Below, piece by piece: positions 41,101 to 49,792 of a stretch of 64,000 nucleotides of DNA. The translations under genes were made by a program, and so were the position numbers. Source of the stretch: Nocardia aurantia (GTDB lineage Bacteria > Actinomycetota > Actinomycetes > Mycobacteriales > Mycobacteriaceae); NCBI RefSeq assembly GCF_009604425.1, contig NZ_WEGI01000008.1:372001-436000 (forward strand), in the 5' to 3' direction. The notes beneath the pieces are model-generated. The model did no database searches and was not told the DNA's origin. It saw nothing but the letters and a program-made list of their open reading frames with translations. Numbering within the stretch: position 1 is the stretch's first letter; each line of letters begins with the position of its first letter.

Positions 41101-41403
41101 GCCGGTGAGGAATCCACCGTGGCGCGCGTACGAGGTGCCGGGCGTGCCCGGGTCCGGATCGTAGAGCGCGTCGAGATCCCAGCCGCGGTCGGCGGGGAAC
41201 GGCCCGACCGCGTCGCGGCCCTCGGACACCAACTCCCACAACTGATCCGGTGAGGACACCCCACCCGGCAGCAGGCACGCGGTGCCGACGATCGCGATCG
41301 GCTCCCGGGAGCGGGCCTGCCACTCGTCGAGGCGCTGCTGTAGTCGTTGTTCCTTGGCGATCGAGCGTTTCAGGTATTCCCGGAGTTGTGTTTCGGTGGC
41401 CAT
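35158..41403 (-). CDS. Type I modular PKS, final module: KS-AT-DH-KR-ACP-TE
   Basis: A 2,081-residue polyketide synthase; the last extension and release step. The N-terminal coiled-coil docking segment (about 1-35) pairs with the previous subunit. KS: Cys 206 in DTACSSS. AT: Ser 659 in GHSIGG with HAFH, predicting malonyl-CoA. DH: His 977 in HAVLGTVIVP and Asp 1140 in LLDAAVH, intact. KR: GGLGGLG, catalytic Tyr 1583 in SAYTAAN; the LDD of B-type KRs is replaced by GGD and there is no A-type Trp, so stereochemistry is unclear. ACP: Ser 1747 in LGLDSL. TE: Ser 1929 in GRSMGG, His 2054 in GDHFTV. It would add a malonyl unit, leave a C2-C3 double bond, and hydrolyse or lactonise the chain. It starts 5 bp after the upstream PKS stop. 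Confidence 0.95.
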   Translation of the reverse strand: MATETQLREYLKRSIAKEQRLQQRLDEWQARSREPIAIVGTACLLPGGVSSPDQLWELVSEGRDAVGPFPADRGWDLDALYDPDPGTPGTSYARHGGFLTGAAEFDPDFFGISHREALAMDPQQRLLLRVTWDAFERAGLDPHALAGSRTGVYAGLAGHDYGSRLDPIPEDLEGYLAINNLGSVVSGRVAYTFGFAGPAVTVDTACSSSLVALHLAVRALRAGEVDFAVVGGASVMSTPIGFTEFSRQRGLAPDGRCKAFADTADGTGWAEGVGVVLLERLSDAQRLGHDIPAVVRGTAINQDGASNGLTAPNGPAQQRVIRDALADAGLGVGEVDAVEGHGTGTVLGDPIEAQAILATYGSRTDGEPLWLGSLKSNIGHAQAAAGVAGVIKVVESLRHGRLPASLHLETPSTLVNWESGRVGLLTEARDWPETGRPRRAGISSFGVSGTNAHVIIEQAGETGPRIADSRPRPAEVLPFPVSGAGPVGLRSQAERLAEFVTSATPDPAALASALVRTRVHHDTRAVVLAEDIDGVRTALEAIAADRPTPAVHSATASTGGGVAVVFAGQGSQRAGAGAELYERFPVFTAAFDAAVAALDRHLGAAVAFSVREVAFGEPGTEGLIDSTVYTQSVIFALETALYRLLVSWGIEITAVAGHSIGGVVAAHVAGVLSLEDAARLVAARGLSMGALPAGGAMVAIEATEDEVLEVLGGSARTDGNDPTAAEFEPGVSIAAVNAPRAVVVSGAEEAVLAVAAELTGRGRRVKRLTVSHAFHSPLMEPASAEFEKVVAELSFTDPGEVILVSDTTGAVVDGAELADPGYWARHLRGTVRFADTVRTLRARGAGVFVEIGAEAVLTPMISATLADEEIAVTPVLRGGRPELTTALSAAATVFTHGHRIDWPEIVPPAPRLALPTYAFRPQRFWAEPVRDRRAAAAAGATPIEHPLLSTVIAAAEGGHLLLSGRLSLRTHPWLADHAVLGTVIVPGTAMLELAARAGLEADLPQIEELIVESPLVLGDSAVDIQVVVTPADDGTATAAIHSRPAATTGAVWTRHARAVLGPDSPPSAADFTTWPPPGAEPVDVQDIYPALLATGLAYGPAFQGLRRAWERADDLFVEVALPDTERQRAGEFTVHPALLDAAVHLPALRALTEVPAGENRLPFAWSGVRISASGATALRVRVRPGGPDTVTIDAADSAGTPVLGIDSLVARRVSTAQLRSARPELRDALFTVAWHEIDTPTGPTAWAVIGADRTGVGAALRASGHRVTTPDSAPAADSAVQTPGQAVDSATAAVHSLAGATDSVTSAAAVVAAAGAAELLPMLRRWLSDPATEAVPLVVVTRAAVAVDETEVPDPGAAAVWGLVRSVQAEYPERVLLADLDDRPESWAALAGVLTAAADGDSQTAVRAGRVSVPRLRRWDPPATEASTSWDTSGTTLITGGLGGLGAEVARHLVHTHGIRSLVLAGRRGVATPGAAELAEELESAGATVVLAAADVADRDSVAATLGRVPTDRPLTTVVHAAGLGGDGLFDTVTGERLAEVARPKGGGARVLDELTRDVGTVTRFVLFSSVSAQLGGPGQSAYTAANAELDAVAAQRHARGLPAVSISWGLWERESGTTAGLSAADRARIARTGLRALPTPTALALLDAAVHAGPVVVAAGFDARALSRRTDPLPPVLRSLVPRPRRTAAGEEAPGSALRDIAGRQGDDRRRALLELVRTTVGVALAHPAAETIAADRALIELGLDSLSAVELRNGLGRATGLRLPATLTFDHPTPAAIAEFLDGLVDSAAPVTAAPAATGLAAIHRRMHDAGKHAEAALLLIAASHARNTFGADDRARHAVAPIRLAEGPGDTVVVAFPAVSAISGPHEYSRMAQELRGERDVVVIPAPGFTAGSVDLPDSVATLVRLGAEALTAVVGDRPFVVLGRSMGGCIAHAVTAAVEAEGLRPRGLLLIDSYPIEAAVEPGMEWWTGAMIGGMLARVDRFDMAVQDERLTTMGTYNRLFLDWRAEPVRAPIRLLRSTTPLAGTRLDGPRDWRAFWPVPHDTADIPGDHFTVLEEDAPTTAAALRDWLESLEAASS

Positions 41404-41408
41404 CTCGA

Positions 41409-44400
41409 TCAGTTCCTGTCTACCAGGTCGAACAATTCGTCATCGGAGGCGGAATCGAGGTCCGGACGCGCTTCGGGGGCCGCGAGCCGGTCCGCGAGGG
41501 CCCGCAGCCGCTCGGCCAGCGCCTCGGATTCGGCGTCGCCGCCGGTGAGCAGATCCTCGAGTGCGTCCAGGGCGGTGGCGACGTCGACGCGGCCGCCACC
41601 ACCGTCGTCACCGTCGCGGGGCAGCGCCGCGGCGAGATAGTCCGCCACCGCGTCCGGCGCCGGATGATCGAAGACCAGCGTGGCGGGCAACGTGAGCCCG
41701 GTCGCGACCCGCAATCGGTTACGCAGATCCACCGCGGTGAGCGAGTCCAGCCCGAGTTCGCGGAAGGCGCGGGCCGGTGGAACATCCTCGGCGGCATCGT
41801 GTTTGAGCACCGCCGCGGTCTCGGACCGCACCAGCTCGAGCAGGGCCGCCCGCCGCTGGGCGGTCGTCAATCCCGAGAACCGCCGCACCGGTGCCGATGC
41901 CTCGGTCTCGGGGACGACGGCCGTCGCGCGTCCGGCGCGGTCCTCCCGGCGCGACGCCGACCGGTCGGCGTCGATCCAGTACCGGCTGCGCTGGAAGGCA
42001 TAGGTGGGCAGGTCGATCCGGACACCGCGAGCACCGAGCAGCCCGCCGGGATCGATGCCGACGCCGCGAGTGAACGCGGTGGCCAGCGACACGGTGAAGC
42101 GCCGCAGATCACCCTCGTCGCGGCGCAGCGTGCCGACGACGGCGGTGGCCGGCGTCCCGGCCGCGGCGACGGTCTCCTCGATCGTGGCCGTCAGCACCGG
42201 GTGCGGGCCGATCTCCACGAACGCCCGGTATCCGGAGTCCAGCAGCGTGCGGGTCGCGGCCTCGAACTGCACCGTGCCACTGAGGTTCTCGTACCAGTAG
42301 TCGCCGGTCACCTCGGGCCCGTCGAGCCACCGGCCGGACACCGTCGACAGCATCGGCACCACCGCCCGCTCCGGCCGCACCGGTTCCAGCGCCGCCGCCA
42401 ATTCCGTTCGCAACTCCCGCATCTGCGCCGAATGCGAGGCGTAGTCCACGGCGACCCGCCGGCTGCGCACCCCGTCGGCCGCCAGCCGGATCAGGACGTC
42501 GTCGACGGCCTCGGCCGCCCCGGACAGCACCACGGAGGTGGGGGAGTTCACCACCGCCAGCGACAGCCGGCCCGCGTAACCGGCGATCAGTTCGCCCGCC
42601 TCGTCGGCGGACAGCGCCACCGCCGCCATCGCGCCGTGACCGGCGTGCGCCGCGAGGGCTCTGCTGCGCAGCGCCACCACGCGGGCACCGTCGCGCAGCG
42701 ACAGGGCCCCGGCGACCACGGCCGCCGCGATCTCGCCCTGTGAATGTCCGACGACCGCGTCGGGCCGGACCCCGTGCGCGGCCCACAGATCGGTGAGCGC
42801 GACCATGACGGCCCACAGCGTCGGTTGCACGATGTCGACGCGTTCCGGATCGAGGTCCGACCGTCCGAGCAGGACGTCCAGCACCGGCCAGTCGACCCAT
42901 TCGCTCAGCGCCGCAGCGCATTCGTCCAGCCGGCGCGCGAAAATCGGCGCGGTCCGGTACAACTCGACCGCCATCCCCGCCCACTGCCCGCCCTGGCCGG
43001 GGAAGACGAACACCGTGCGGCCGGTGACGTCGGCGGTGCCCGTGACCACATGCTCGGGCAGCGCCTTCCCGGAGGTCAACGCCTCCACACCTTCCCGCAG
43101 GCCGGCGTCGTCCGCGCCGATCACCACGACGCGCTCGGCGAGCGCGGCCCGGCCCACCCACAGCGTCCGGGCGATGTCGGCGGCGGCCAGTCGCGGCCGG
43201 GACCGCAGGTACGTCGCCAGGGTCACCGCCTGCTCGCGCAGCGCCGCCGTGTCCCGCCCGGACACCACCCAGGCCAGCGGTCCGGCCGGATCCTGCGGCG
43301 CCACGGTCGTTTCCGCGACGATCGGCGGCTCCTCGATGATCACGTGCGCGTTGGTGCCGCTGACCCCGAAGGAGGAGATTCCGGCCCGGCGCGGTGTGCC
43401 GTTCGGCTCCCACGGCCGCGCGTCCGTGAGCAGGCGCACCGTGCCCGCCGACCAATCCACGTGCGGGGTCGGCGCGTCCACGTGCAACGTCCTCGGCAGG
43501 GTCCGATTCTGGAGCGCCAGAATCATCTTGATGATCCCGGCGCCGCCCGCGGCGGCCTGGGTGTGACCCACGTTCGATTTCAGCGACCCCAGCCACAGCG
43601 GCCGGTCCGGGGAGCGCCCGGTCCCGTACGTCGCGATGAGCGCCTCGGCCTCGATCGGATCGCCGAGGCGGGTGCCGGTGCCGTGCGCCTCCACCACGTC
43701 CACCGCGTCCGCGGGCAGGCCGGCGTTGGCCAGCGCCTCCCGGATCACCCGTTGCTGCGCGGACCCATTCGGTGCGGTGAGCCCGCTGGACGCGCCGTCC
43801 TGATTGACCGCCGTGCCGCGCACCACCGCCAGCACCGGATGCCCGGCGCGGCGCGCGTCCGAAAGCCGTTGCAGCACCAGCATGCTGACGCCCTCGGCCC
43901 AGCCGGTGCCGTCCGCGGCGGCCGCGAACGCCTTGCACCGGCCGTCGGCGGCCAGCGCGCGCTGCCGGGAGAACTCCACGAACGTCGCCGGGCCGGCCAT
44001 GATCGCGACCCCGCCCGCCAGCGCGAGATCGCTTTCCCCCGAACGCAGCGACTGCGCCGCGAGATGCAGCGCCACCAGCGAGGAGGAGCACGCGGTGTCG
44101 ACACTCAGTGCGGGCCCCTCGAATCCGAAGGTGTAGGCGATCCGGCCGCTGGCAATGCTGCCGGCGCTGCCGTTGACCAGATAGCCCTCCAGATCGGCGG
44201 GCGCGTCCTGCAGATGCGGCGCGTAGTCGTGGTACATGGTGCCCGCGAACACACCGGTCCGGCTGCCGCGCAACGACATCGGGTCGATGCCCGCGCGTTC
44301 GAGCGCCTCCCAGGTGGTCTCCAGCAGCAGCCGCTGCTGCGGATCGGTGGCCAGGGCCTCGCGGGGCGCGATCCCGAACAGTCCCGCATCGAAATCGGCC

Positions 44401-47400
44401 GCGTTGGTGAGGAATCCGCCGTGCCGGGTGTACGAGGTTCCGGGACTGTCGGGGTCGGCGTTGTAGAGGGCGTCGAGATCCCAGCCACGGTCGGCGGGGA
44501 ATTCGCCGATGGCGTCGCCACCGCGCTCGAGCAGCCGCCACAACGCGCCGGGCGTCTCGATCCCGCCGGGCAGCCGCAGCGACATGCCCACGATCACGAT
44601 CGGATCGTTGCCGCCGCTCACGGTGCGGGCGGTAACCGCCGCGGGCGCGGTGTCCGGGGCCAGCCTGGCGCGCAGCAGTCCGGCGATGGCCTGCGGCGTC
44701 GGATGATCGAAAGTCAGTGTGGCCGGGAGACGTAATCCGGTGACGGTCGTCAGGCGGTTGCGCAGTTCGACCGCGGTGAGCGAATCCAGGCCGAATTCGG
44801 TCAGCGCGCGATCGGCGCGGATCGCGACGGGATCGGGATGATCCAGCGCCGCCGCGGCCTCGCGCCGCACCAGATCCAGCAGCGCGGCCTCCTGGTCCTC
44901 GGCCGTCCGGTCCCGCAGTGCCGCGGACAGCGACGAATCACTCTGTGCGGCAGAGGTTTCCGCTTGTCTGCGGGACGGCCGGACCAGGCCGCGCAACAGC
45001 GGCGGCACCGCCGCGCCGGGGCGGGCGAACACGGACAGGTCCAGCGGCGCCGGCGCCAGCAGGGCCCGATCCCGGTGGAACACCGCGGCGTCGAACAGGT
45101 CGAGGCCGTGCTCGGCGGACAGCGCGCGCACCCCCTGGCGAGCCAGCCGGGCCCGATCGCTGTCCGTGAGATGGGCTGTCACACCGGTCGTTTCGGCCCA
45201 CAGGCCCCAGGCCAGCGACACCGCGGGCAGTCCCGCGGCGCGCCGGTGTGCCGCCAGGGCGTCCAGACCGGTGTTCGCGGCGGCGTAGGCGGCCTGCCCG
45301 GCCGTGCCCAGCAGCCCGGCGATCGAGGAGTACAGCACGAACGCCGACAGCGGCAGGTCCCGGGTCAGTTCGTCGAGGATCCGCGCCGCATCGAGTTTCG
45401 GCCCGAGCACCCCGGCCAGCCGGTCGGCGGTCAGCGTATCGAGCACACCGTCGTCGACGATCCCGGCGGTGTGCACGATCGCGGTGAGCGGATGCGCCGG
45501 TGCCACGGCCGCGAGCAGGCGGCGGGCGGTGTCGCGATCGGTGAGATCGGCGGACACCAGCAGGACGTGCGCGCCGAGCGCACGCAGATCGGCGGCCAGT
45601 TCCGCGGCCCCCGGCGCACCGGCCCCGCGACGGCTGGCCAGCAGCAGATGCCGCACCCCGTGCCGGCGGACCAGGTGACGGGCCAGCAGGGCGCCGAGTC
45701 CGCCGGTGCCACCGGTGATCAGCACCGTGCCCGCCGGATCCCACGCCGGCGGCGCGGCGGCTGTCGTGCCACCGCCGTGCGCCAGCCTCGGCACGTAAGC
45801 GCGGCCCGCGCGCACGGCCAGCTGGGGTTCGTCCCCGGCGGCGGCCAGCGCGCGGTCGAGCACCGCGAGCGAGGCCGGATCGTCGTCGGTGTCCACGATC
45901 GCGATCTCACCCGCCCGTTCCGTGGCCGCCACCCGCGCCAGGCCCCAGATCGGCGCTGCCCCGACGTCGGGCCGGTCGGTGTCCAGAACGGCGACGGCGT
46001 TGTGGGTGAGCAGAATTCGCGTCGCGGGTTCCCGGAGCGCGGCGAGCGCGGCGGGTACCGGCTCCCCGGTGCCGGCGCAATCCCAGACCGATCGCTCCGC
46101 GACCGTGGCCTCCGGCAGCGGATGTTCGACCCAGACCGGTTCGAACAATCCGTCGGCGACCGGAACGCCGCCACCGGCGGCCCGCAGTGCCAGGGTGTCG
46201 ACGGTGAGCACCGGCCGCCCCGCCGGATCGACGGCGACCAGATCCCGCAGTCCGCTGCCGGTGCGGGTGAAGGACACCCGCAGCGCGGTGGCCCCGGCGG
46301 CGTGGGCTCGAATACCGCTCCAGGCGAAGGGAATACGGGGGAGGCCGGTGTCGGCGATCGCCACCGGATGCAGTGCGGCGTCGAACAGCGCCGGATGCAC
46401 CACGTAGCCGGCCGGATCCACCACCTCCGAATCGGGCAGCGCGACCTCGGCGTGCAGCCGGTCCCCGTCCTGCCAGAGTGCCCGCACCCCACGGAAATTC
46501 GGCCCGTAGTCCAGACCGCGGGCCGCCAGCCGGTCGTAGGCGCCGGTGAGATCCACCGGCGTGGCGTCCCCCGGCGGCCACGCCGCCGGTACCGCGACCG
46601 GCGGCGCCGCGCTGCGCACCAGGCGGCCGGTGGCGTGCCGGGTCCACGGCGCGTGCGGGTCCGCCGCCGGCCGCGCGTGCACCTCCACGGTGTGGTGCTC
46701 ATCCGAACGATGCGCGCTCACCTGCACATCCGCCGTCTCCGTGGTCAGCACCAGCGGCGCCTCGATCACGAGTTCGTCGACGGTGTCGGCCCCGACCGCG
46801 TCGGCCACGTGCACCGCCAGTTCCGCGAGCGCGGTACCCGGCAGGTAGACGCGTCCGCCGACGACATGTTCGGCCGGCCACGGATGGGTCCGGGTCGACA
46901 GCTGCCCGGTCGCGACCACACCGTCCCCGGACGCGAGCCGGACCGTCGTGCCCAGCAGCGGATGCTCGCCCCGGCGGGCATCGGCGGCGGTGACCGTGGC
47001 CCAGAAGCTCTCGTATTCGAATGCGTAGGTGGGCAGTGTGATTCGGCGTCCCGGCGGCACGATCGCGGCCCAGTCCACGGAACCGCCGTGGACGTGTACC
47101 GCCGCCGCGGCGGCCAGGGCGGTGGCACTCTCGTCCCGGCCGGAGCGCAGCGCGGCCACCGCGACCGACGGCTGCGGGTCGTCGGCGAGCACGGCGGCGA
47201 CCATCGGGGTGAGGACCGCGTCCGCACCGAGTTCGAGGAAGACACCGGCCCCGCTCGCGCGCACGGCGCGCACCGCGTCGGCGAAGCGGACGGTGCCACG
47301 CAGGTGCCGGACCCAATAGCCGGGATCGGCCAGCTCCGCCCGCGATACCGGCGTGCCGGTGGCATCCGAGACGAGCGTCCGGGCCCGCGGTTCCGTGACG

Positions 47401-49781
47401 TTCAGTGCGGCGATCACCGCGGCGAACTCGCCGAGCACCGGATCCATTGCGGCGGAATGGAAAGCGTGCGAGACCACCAGGCGCTTCACCCGATGCCCGG
47501 CGCCGGCGAGCCGCGCCGCCAGCGCGAGCACCGGCTCCTCCGCACCCGAGATCACCACCGCGCGAGGGCCGTTGACCGCGGCGAGGGCCACCTCGCCGTC
47601 CTCGGCGAGCACCGGCAGGATCTCCGCTTCGGACGCCTCGACGGCCACCATGGCACCCCCGCGCGGCAGCGAACCCATCAGCCGGCCGCGCGCGGCGACC
47701 AGACGGGCGGCGTCCGCCAGCGACAACGCACCCGCCACATGGGCGGCCGTCACCCCGCCGACGGAATGCCCGGCGACGACCGAGATCTCGATCCCCCAGG
47801 ATTCCAGCAGCCGGAACAACGCCACCTCGACCGCGAACACCACCGACTGCGTGTAGACGGTCTCATCGATCAGTCCCTCGGTGCCCGGGTCGCCGAACGC
47901 GACCGCACGCACCGGATGCGCGACCGCCGCACCGAGGTATTCGTCCAGCAATGCGACTGTGGCGTCGAAGGATTCGCGGAACACCGGGAATCGCTCGTAC
48001 AGCTGCCGCCCGGCGCCGGCGCGCTGACTGCCCTGGCCGCCGAACACCGCCGCGACGGTGCCGGTCGCCGGTTGTTCCGCGGTGCTGACCCCGGGCGCGG
48101 AGCTGCCGTCGGCCAGGCTCGTCAACGCCGCGAGCAGGTGGGCCCGGTCGGCGGCCACCACCACCGCTCGCGACGCGAAGGCGGCACGATCGTGGATCAG
48201 CGCCGCGGCGATCGGGCCGAGCTCGTCGTCCCCGGCCTCGGCCACCCGGCGGGCCAGCCGAGCGGCCTGCGCGCGCAGTGCGGGAGCGGTGGTCCCGGAG
48301 ATCGTGAACGGCAGTGGGACAACGGGTTCCGGCTCCCGTCGAGCGGCCGGGGATTCCGATCCCGCCGGGGCGGGAGCCTGCTCGAGCACCACATGGGCGT
48401 TGGTGCCCGACACCCCGAAAGCCGAGACGCCCGCGCGCGCCGGCCGCTCGGCCCGCGGCCACGGCCGGGCCTCGGTGAGGAGTTCGATCCGGCCGCTGTT
48501 CCAGTCGACCAGGGTGGTCGGCCGCTCCACGTGCAGGGTCGGCGGCAGCAGCCCCTGCCGCAACGCCAGCACCATCTTGATGACACCGGCCACCCCCGCC
48601 GCCGCCTGGGTGTGCCCGATATTGGATTTCACCGAGCCGAGCAGCAGCGGCTCCGGCCGATCCCGGCCGTAGGTGGCCAGCAGGGCCTGCGCCTCGATGG
48701 GATCGCCCAATTCGGTACCGGTGCCGTGCGCCTCGACCGCGTCCACCTCGGCTGCGCTGACCCCGGCATCGGCGAGCGCGTCCCGGATGACCTGCTGCTG
48801 TGCGGGACCGTTGGGCGCGGTCAGGCCGTTGGAGGCGCCGTCCTGGTTCACGGCGCTGCCGCGGATGACCGCGAGCACCTCGTGGCCGAGTCGTTCCGCG
48901 TCCGAAAGTCGTTCCAGCAGCAACACTCCCGCGCCCTCACCCCAGCCGGTGCCGTCCGCGCCGTCGGCGAACGCCTTGCACCGGCCGTCCACCGACAGCC
49001 CGCGCTGCCGGGAGAACTCGACGAAGATCTGCGGGCTCGACAGGACGGTCGCCCCGCCCGCGACCGCGAGATCGACCTCGCCCGCTCGCAGCGCGCGCAC
49101 CGCCAGGTGCAGCGCTACCAGCGACGACGAGCAGGCGGTGTCGACGGTCAGCGCGGGACCGGTGAACCCGAAGGTGTAGGCGATCCGGCCGGACAGCACG
49201 CTCGCCGCCGTCCCGGTGACCAGATACCCCTCGACCGCGGCCGGGACGTGCCCCGCGCCGCGCACGTAATCCTGGCCGTTGGTTCCGACGTAGACGCCGG
49301 TACGGCTGCCGCGCAGCGCCCGCGGATCGATACCGGCCCGCTCGAACGCCTCCCAGGTGGTGTGCAGCAGCAGCCGCTGCTGCGGATCCATCGCGAGCGC
49401 CTCACGGCGGGAGATTCCGAAGAAGTGGGGATCGAAATCGGCTGCGCGGTCGAGGAATCCACCGCGGCGGGTATAGGCGGTCCCCGAATGATCGGGATCC
49501 GGGTGGTAGAGACCCGCGAGATCCCAGCCCCGATCGGCGGGGAAGTCGGTCAGTACGTCGCGGCCGCCGGACAGCAGGTCCCAGAACCGTTCCGGGGTGT
49601 CCGCGCCGCCGGGGAACCGGCAGCCGAGCGCGACGATCGCGATCGGTTCCCGTCCCGCCGCCGTGACCTCCTGCAGTTGTGCGCGCGTCCGGTAGAGCTC
49701 CTCGCTCACCCGCCGCAGCAGGTGCCGGACCTTGTCCTCGCCGGCGGTGTCGTCCACAGCGTTCACAGCAATGCCTTTCAT
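41409..49781 (-). CDS. Type I modular PKS, two modules: KS-AT-DH-KR-ACP / KS-AT-ACP
   Basis: A 2,790-residue synthase. The N-terminal docking coil is followed by module 2: KS Cys 217; AT Ser 673 (GHSVGG) with HAFH, malonyl-type; DH His 972 in HVVGGRVYLP and Asp 1134 in LFDAALH; KR with GGTGGLG, a VDD B-type motif and Tyr 1499; ACP Ser 1667. Module 3: KS Cys 1898; AT Ser 2347 (GHSQGE) with YASH about 2447, methylmalonyl-type; ACP Ser 2680, and no reductive domain, so the beta-keto group stays. The C-terminal acidic and helical tail is a docking domain. All catalytic residues seen are present. AT of module 3 differs strongly from the other four ATs. It sits 11 bp after the loading-module gene and is surely co-transcribed. 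Confidence 0.95.
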   Translation of the reverse strand: MKGIAVNAVDDTAGEDKVRHLLRRVSEELYRTRAQLQEVTAAGREPIAIVALGCRFPGGADTPERFWDLLSGGRDVLTDFPADRGWDLAGLYHPDPDHSGTAYTRRGGFLDRAADFDPHFFGISRREALAMDPQQRLLLHTTWEAFERAGIDPRALRGSRTGVYVGTNGQDYVRGAGHVPAAVEGYLVTGTAASVLSGRIAYTFGFTGPALTVDTACSSSLVALHLAVRALRAGEVDLAVAGGATVLSSPQIFVEFSRQRGLSVDGRCKAFADGADGTGWGEGAGVLLLERLSDAERLGHEVLAVIRGSAVNQDGASNGLTAPNGPAQQQVIRDALADAGVSAAEVDAVEAHGTGTELGDPIEAQALLATYGRDRPEPLLLGSVKSNIGHTQAAAGVAGVIKMVLALRQGLLPPTLHVERPTTLVDWNSGRIELLTEARPWPRAERPARAGVSAFGVSGTNAHVVLEQAPAPAGSESPAARREPEPVVPLPFTISGTTAPALRAQAARLARRVAEAGDDELGPIAAALIHDRAAFASRAVVVAADRAHLLAALTSLADGSSAPGVSTAEQPATGTVAAVFGGQGSQRAGAGRQLYERFPVFRESFDATVALLDEYLGAAVAHPVRAVAFGDPGTEGLIDETVYTQSVVFAVEVALFRLLESWGIEISVVAGHSVGGVTAAHVAGALSLADAARLVAARGRLMGSLPRGGAMVAVEASEAEILPVLAEDGEVALAAVNGPRAVVISGAEEPVLALAARLAGAGHRVKRLVVSHAFHSAAMDPVLGEFAAVIAALNVTEPRARTLVSDATGTPVSRAELADPGYWVRHLRGTVRFADAVRAVRASGAGVFLELGADAVLTPMVAAVLADDPQPSVAVAALRSGRDESATALAAAAAVHVHGGSVDWAAIVPPGRRITLPTYAFEYESFWATVTAADARRGEHPLLGTTVRLASGDGVVATGQLSTRTHPWPAEHVVGGRVYLPGTALAELAVHVADAVGADTVDELVIEAPLVLTTETADVQVSAHRSDEHHTVEVHARPAADPHAPWTRHATGRLVRSAAPPVAVPAAWPPGDATPVDLTGAYDRLAARGLDYGPNFRGVRALWQDGDRLHAEVALPDSEVVDPAGYVVHPALFDAALHPVAIADTGLPRIPFAWSGIRAHAAGATALRVSFTRTGSGLRDLVAVDPAGRPVLTVDTLALRAAGGGVPVADGLFEPVWVEHPLPEATVAERSVWDCAGTGEPVPAALAALREPATRILLTHNAVAVLDTDRPDVGAAPIWGLARVAATERAGEIAIVDTDDDPASLAVLDRALAAAGDEPQLAVRAGRAYVPRLAHGGGTTAAAPPAWDPAGTVLITGGTGGLGALLARHLVRRHGVRHLLLASRRGAGAPGAAELAADLRALGAHVLLVSADLTDRDTARRLLAAVAPAHPLTAIVHTAGIVDDGVLDTLTADRLAGVLGPKLDAARILDELTRDLPLSAFVLYSSIAGLLGTAGQAAYAAANTGLDALAAHRRAAGLPAVSLAWGLWAETTGVTAHLTDSDRARLARQGVRALSAEHGLDLFDAAVFHRDRALLAPAPLDLSVFARPGAAVPPLLRGLVRPSRRQAETSAAQSDSSLSAALRDRTAEDQEAALLDLVRREAAAALDHPDPVAIRADRALTEFGLDSLTAVELRNRLTTVTGLRLPATLTFDHPTPQAIAGLLRARLAPDTAPAAVTARTVSGGNDPIVIVGMSLRLPGGIETPGALWRLLERGGDAIGEFPADRGWDLDALYNADPDSPGTSYTRHGGFLTNAADFDAGLFGIAPREALATDPQQRLLLETTWEALERAGIDPMSLRGSRTGVFAGTMYHDYAPHLQDAPADLEGYLVNGSAGSIASGRIAYTFGFEGPALSVDTACSSSLVALHLAAQSLRSGESDLALAGGVAIMAGPATFVEFSRQRALAADGRCKAFAAAADGTGWAEGVSMLVLQRLSDARRAGHPVLAVVRGTAVNQDGASSGLTAPNGSAQQRVIREALANAGLPADAVDVVEAHGTGTRLGDPIEAEALIATYGTGRSPDRPLWLGSLKSNVGHTQAAAGGAGIIKMILALQNRTLPRTLHVDAPTPHVDWSAGTVRLLTDARPWEPNGTPRRAGISSFGVSGTNAHVIIEEPPIVAETTVAPQDPAGPLAWVVSGRDTAALREQAVTLATYLRSRPRLAAADIARTLWVGRAALAERVVVIGADDAGLREGVEALTSGKALPEHVVTGTADVTGRTVFVFPGQGGQWAGMAVELYRTAPIFARRLDECAAALSEWVDWPVLDVLLGRSDLDPERVDIVQPTLWAVMVALTDLWAAHGVRPDAVVGHSQGEIAAAVVAGALSLRDGARVVALRSRALAAHAGHGAMAAVALSADEAGELIAGYAGRLSLAVVNSPTSVVLSGAAEAVDDVLIRLAADGVRSRRVAVDYASHSAQMRELRTELAAALEPVRPERAVVPMLSTVSGRWLDGPEVTGDYWYENLSGTVQFEAATRTLLDSGYRAFVEIGPHPVLTATIEETVAAAGTPATAVVGTLRRDEGDLRRFTVSLATAFTRGVGIDPGGLLGARGVRIDLPTYAFQRSRYWIDADRSASRREDRAGRATAVVPETEASAPVRRFSGLTTAQRRAALLELVRSETAAVLKHDAAEDVPPARAFRELGLDSLTAVDLRNRLRVATGLTLPATLVFDHPAPDAVADYLAAALPRDGDDGGGGRVDVATALDALEDLLTGGDAESEALAERLRALADRLAAPEARPDLDSASDDELFDLVDRN

Positions 49782-49792
49782 GATTCGCGAGG

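Noticed and set aside
35134..41253. Long plus-strand frames opposite the terminal PKS gene
   Set aside because: Composition-driven shadows of the PKS gene, with no ribosome sites and no recognisable protein features.
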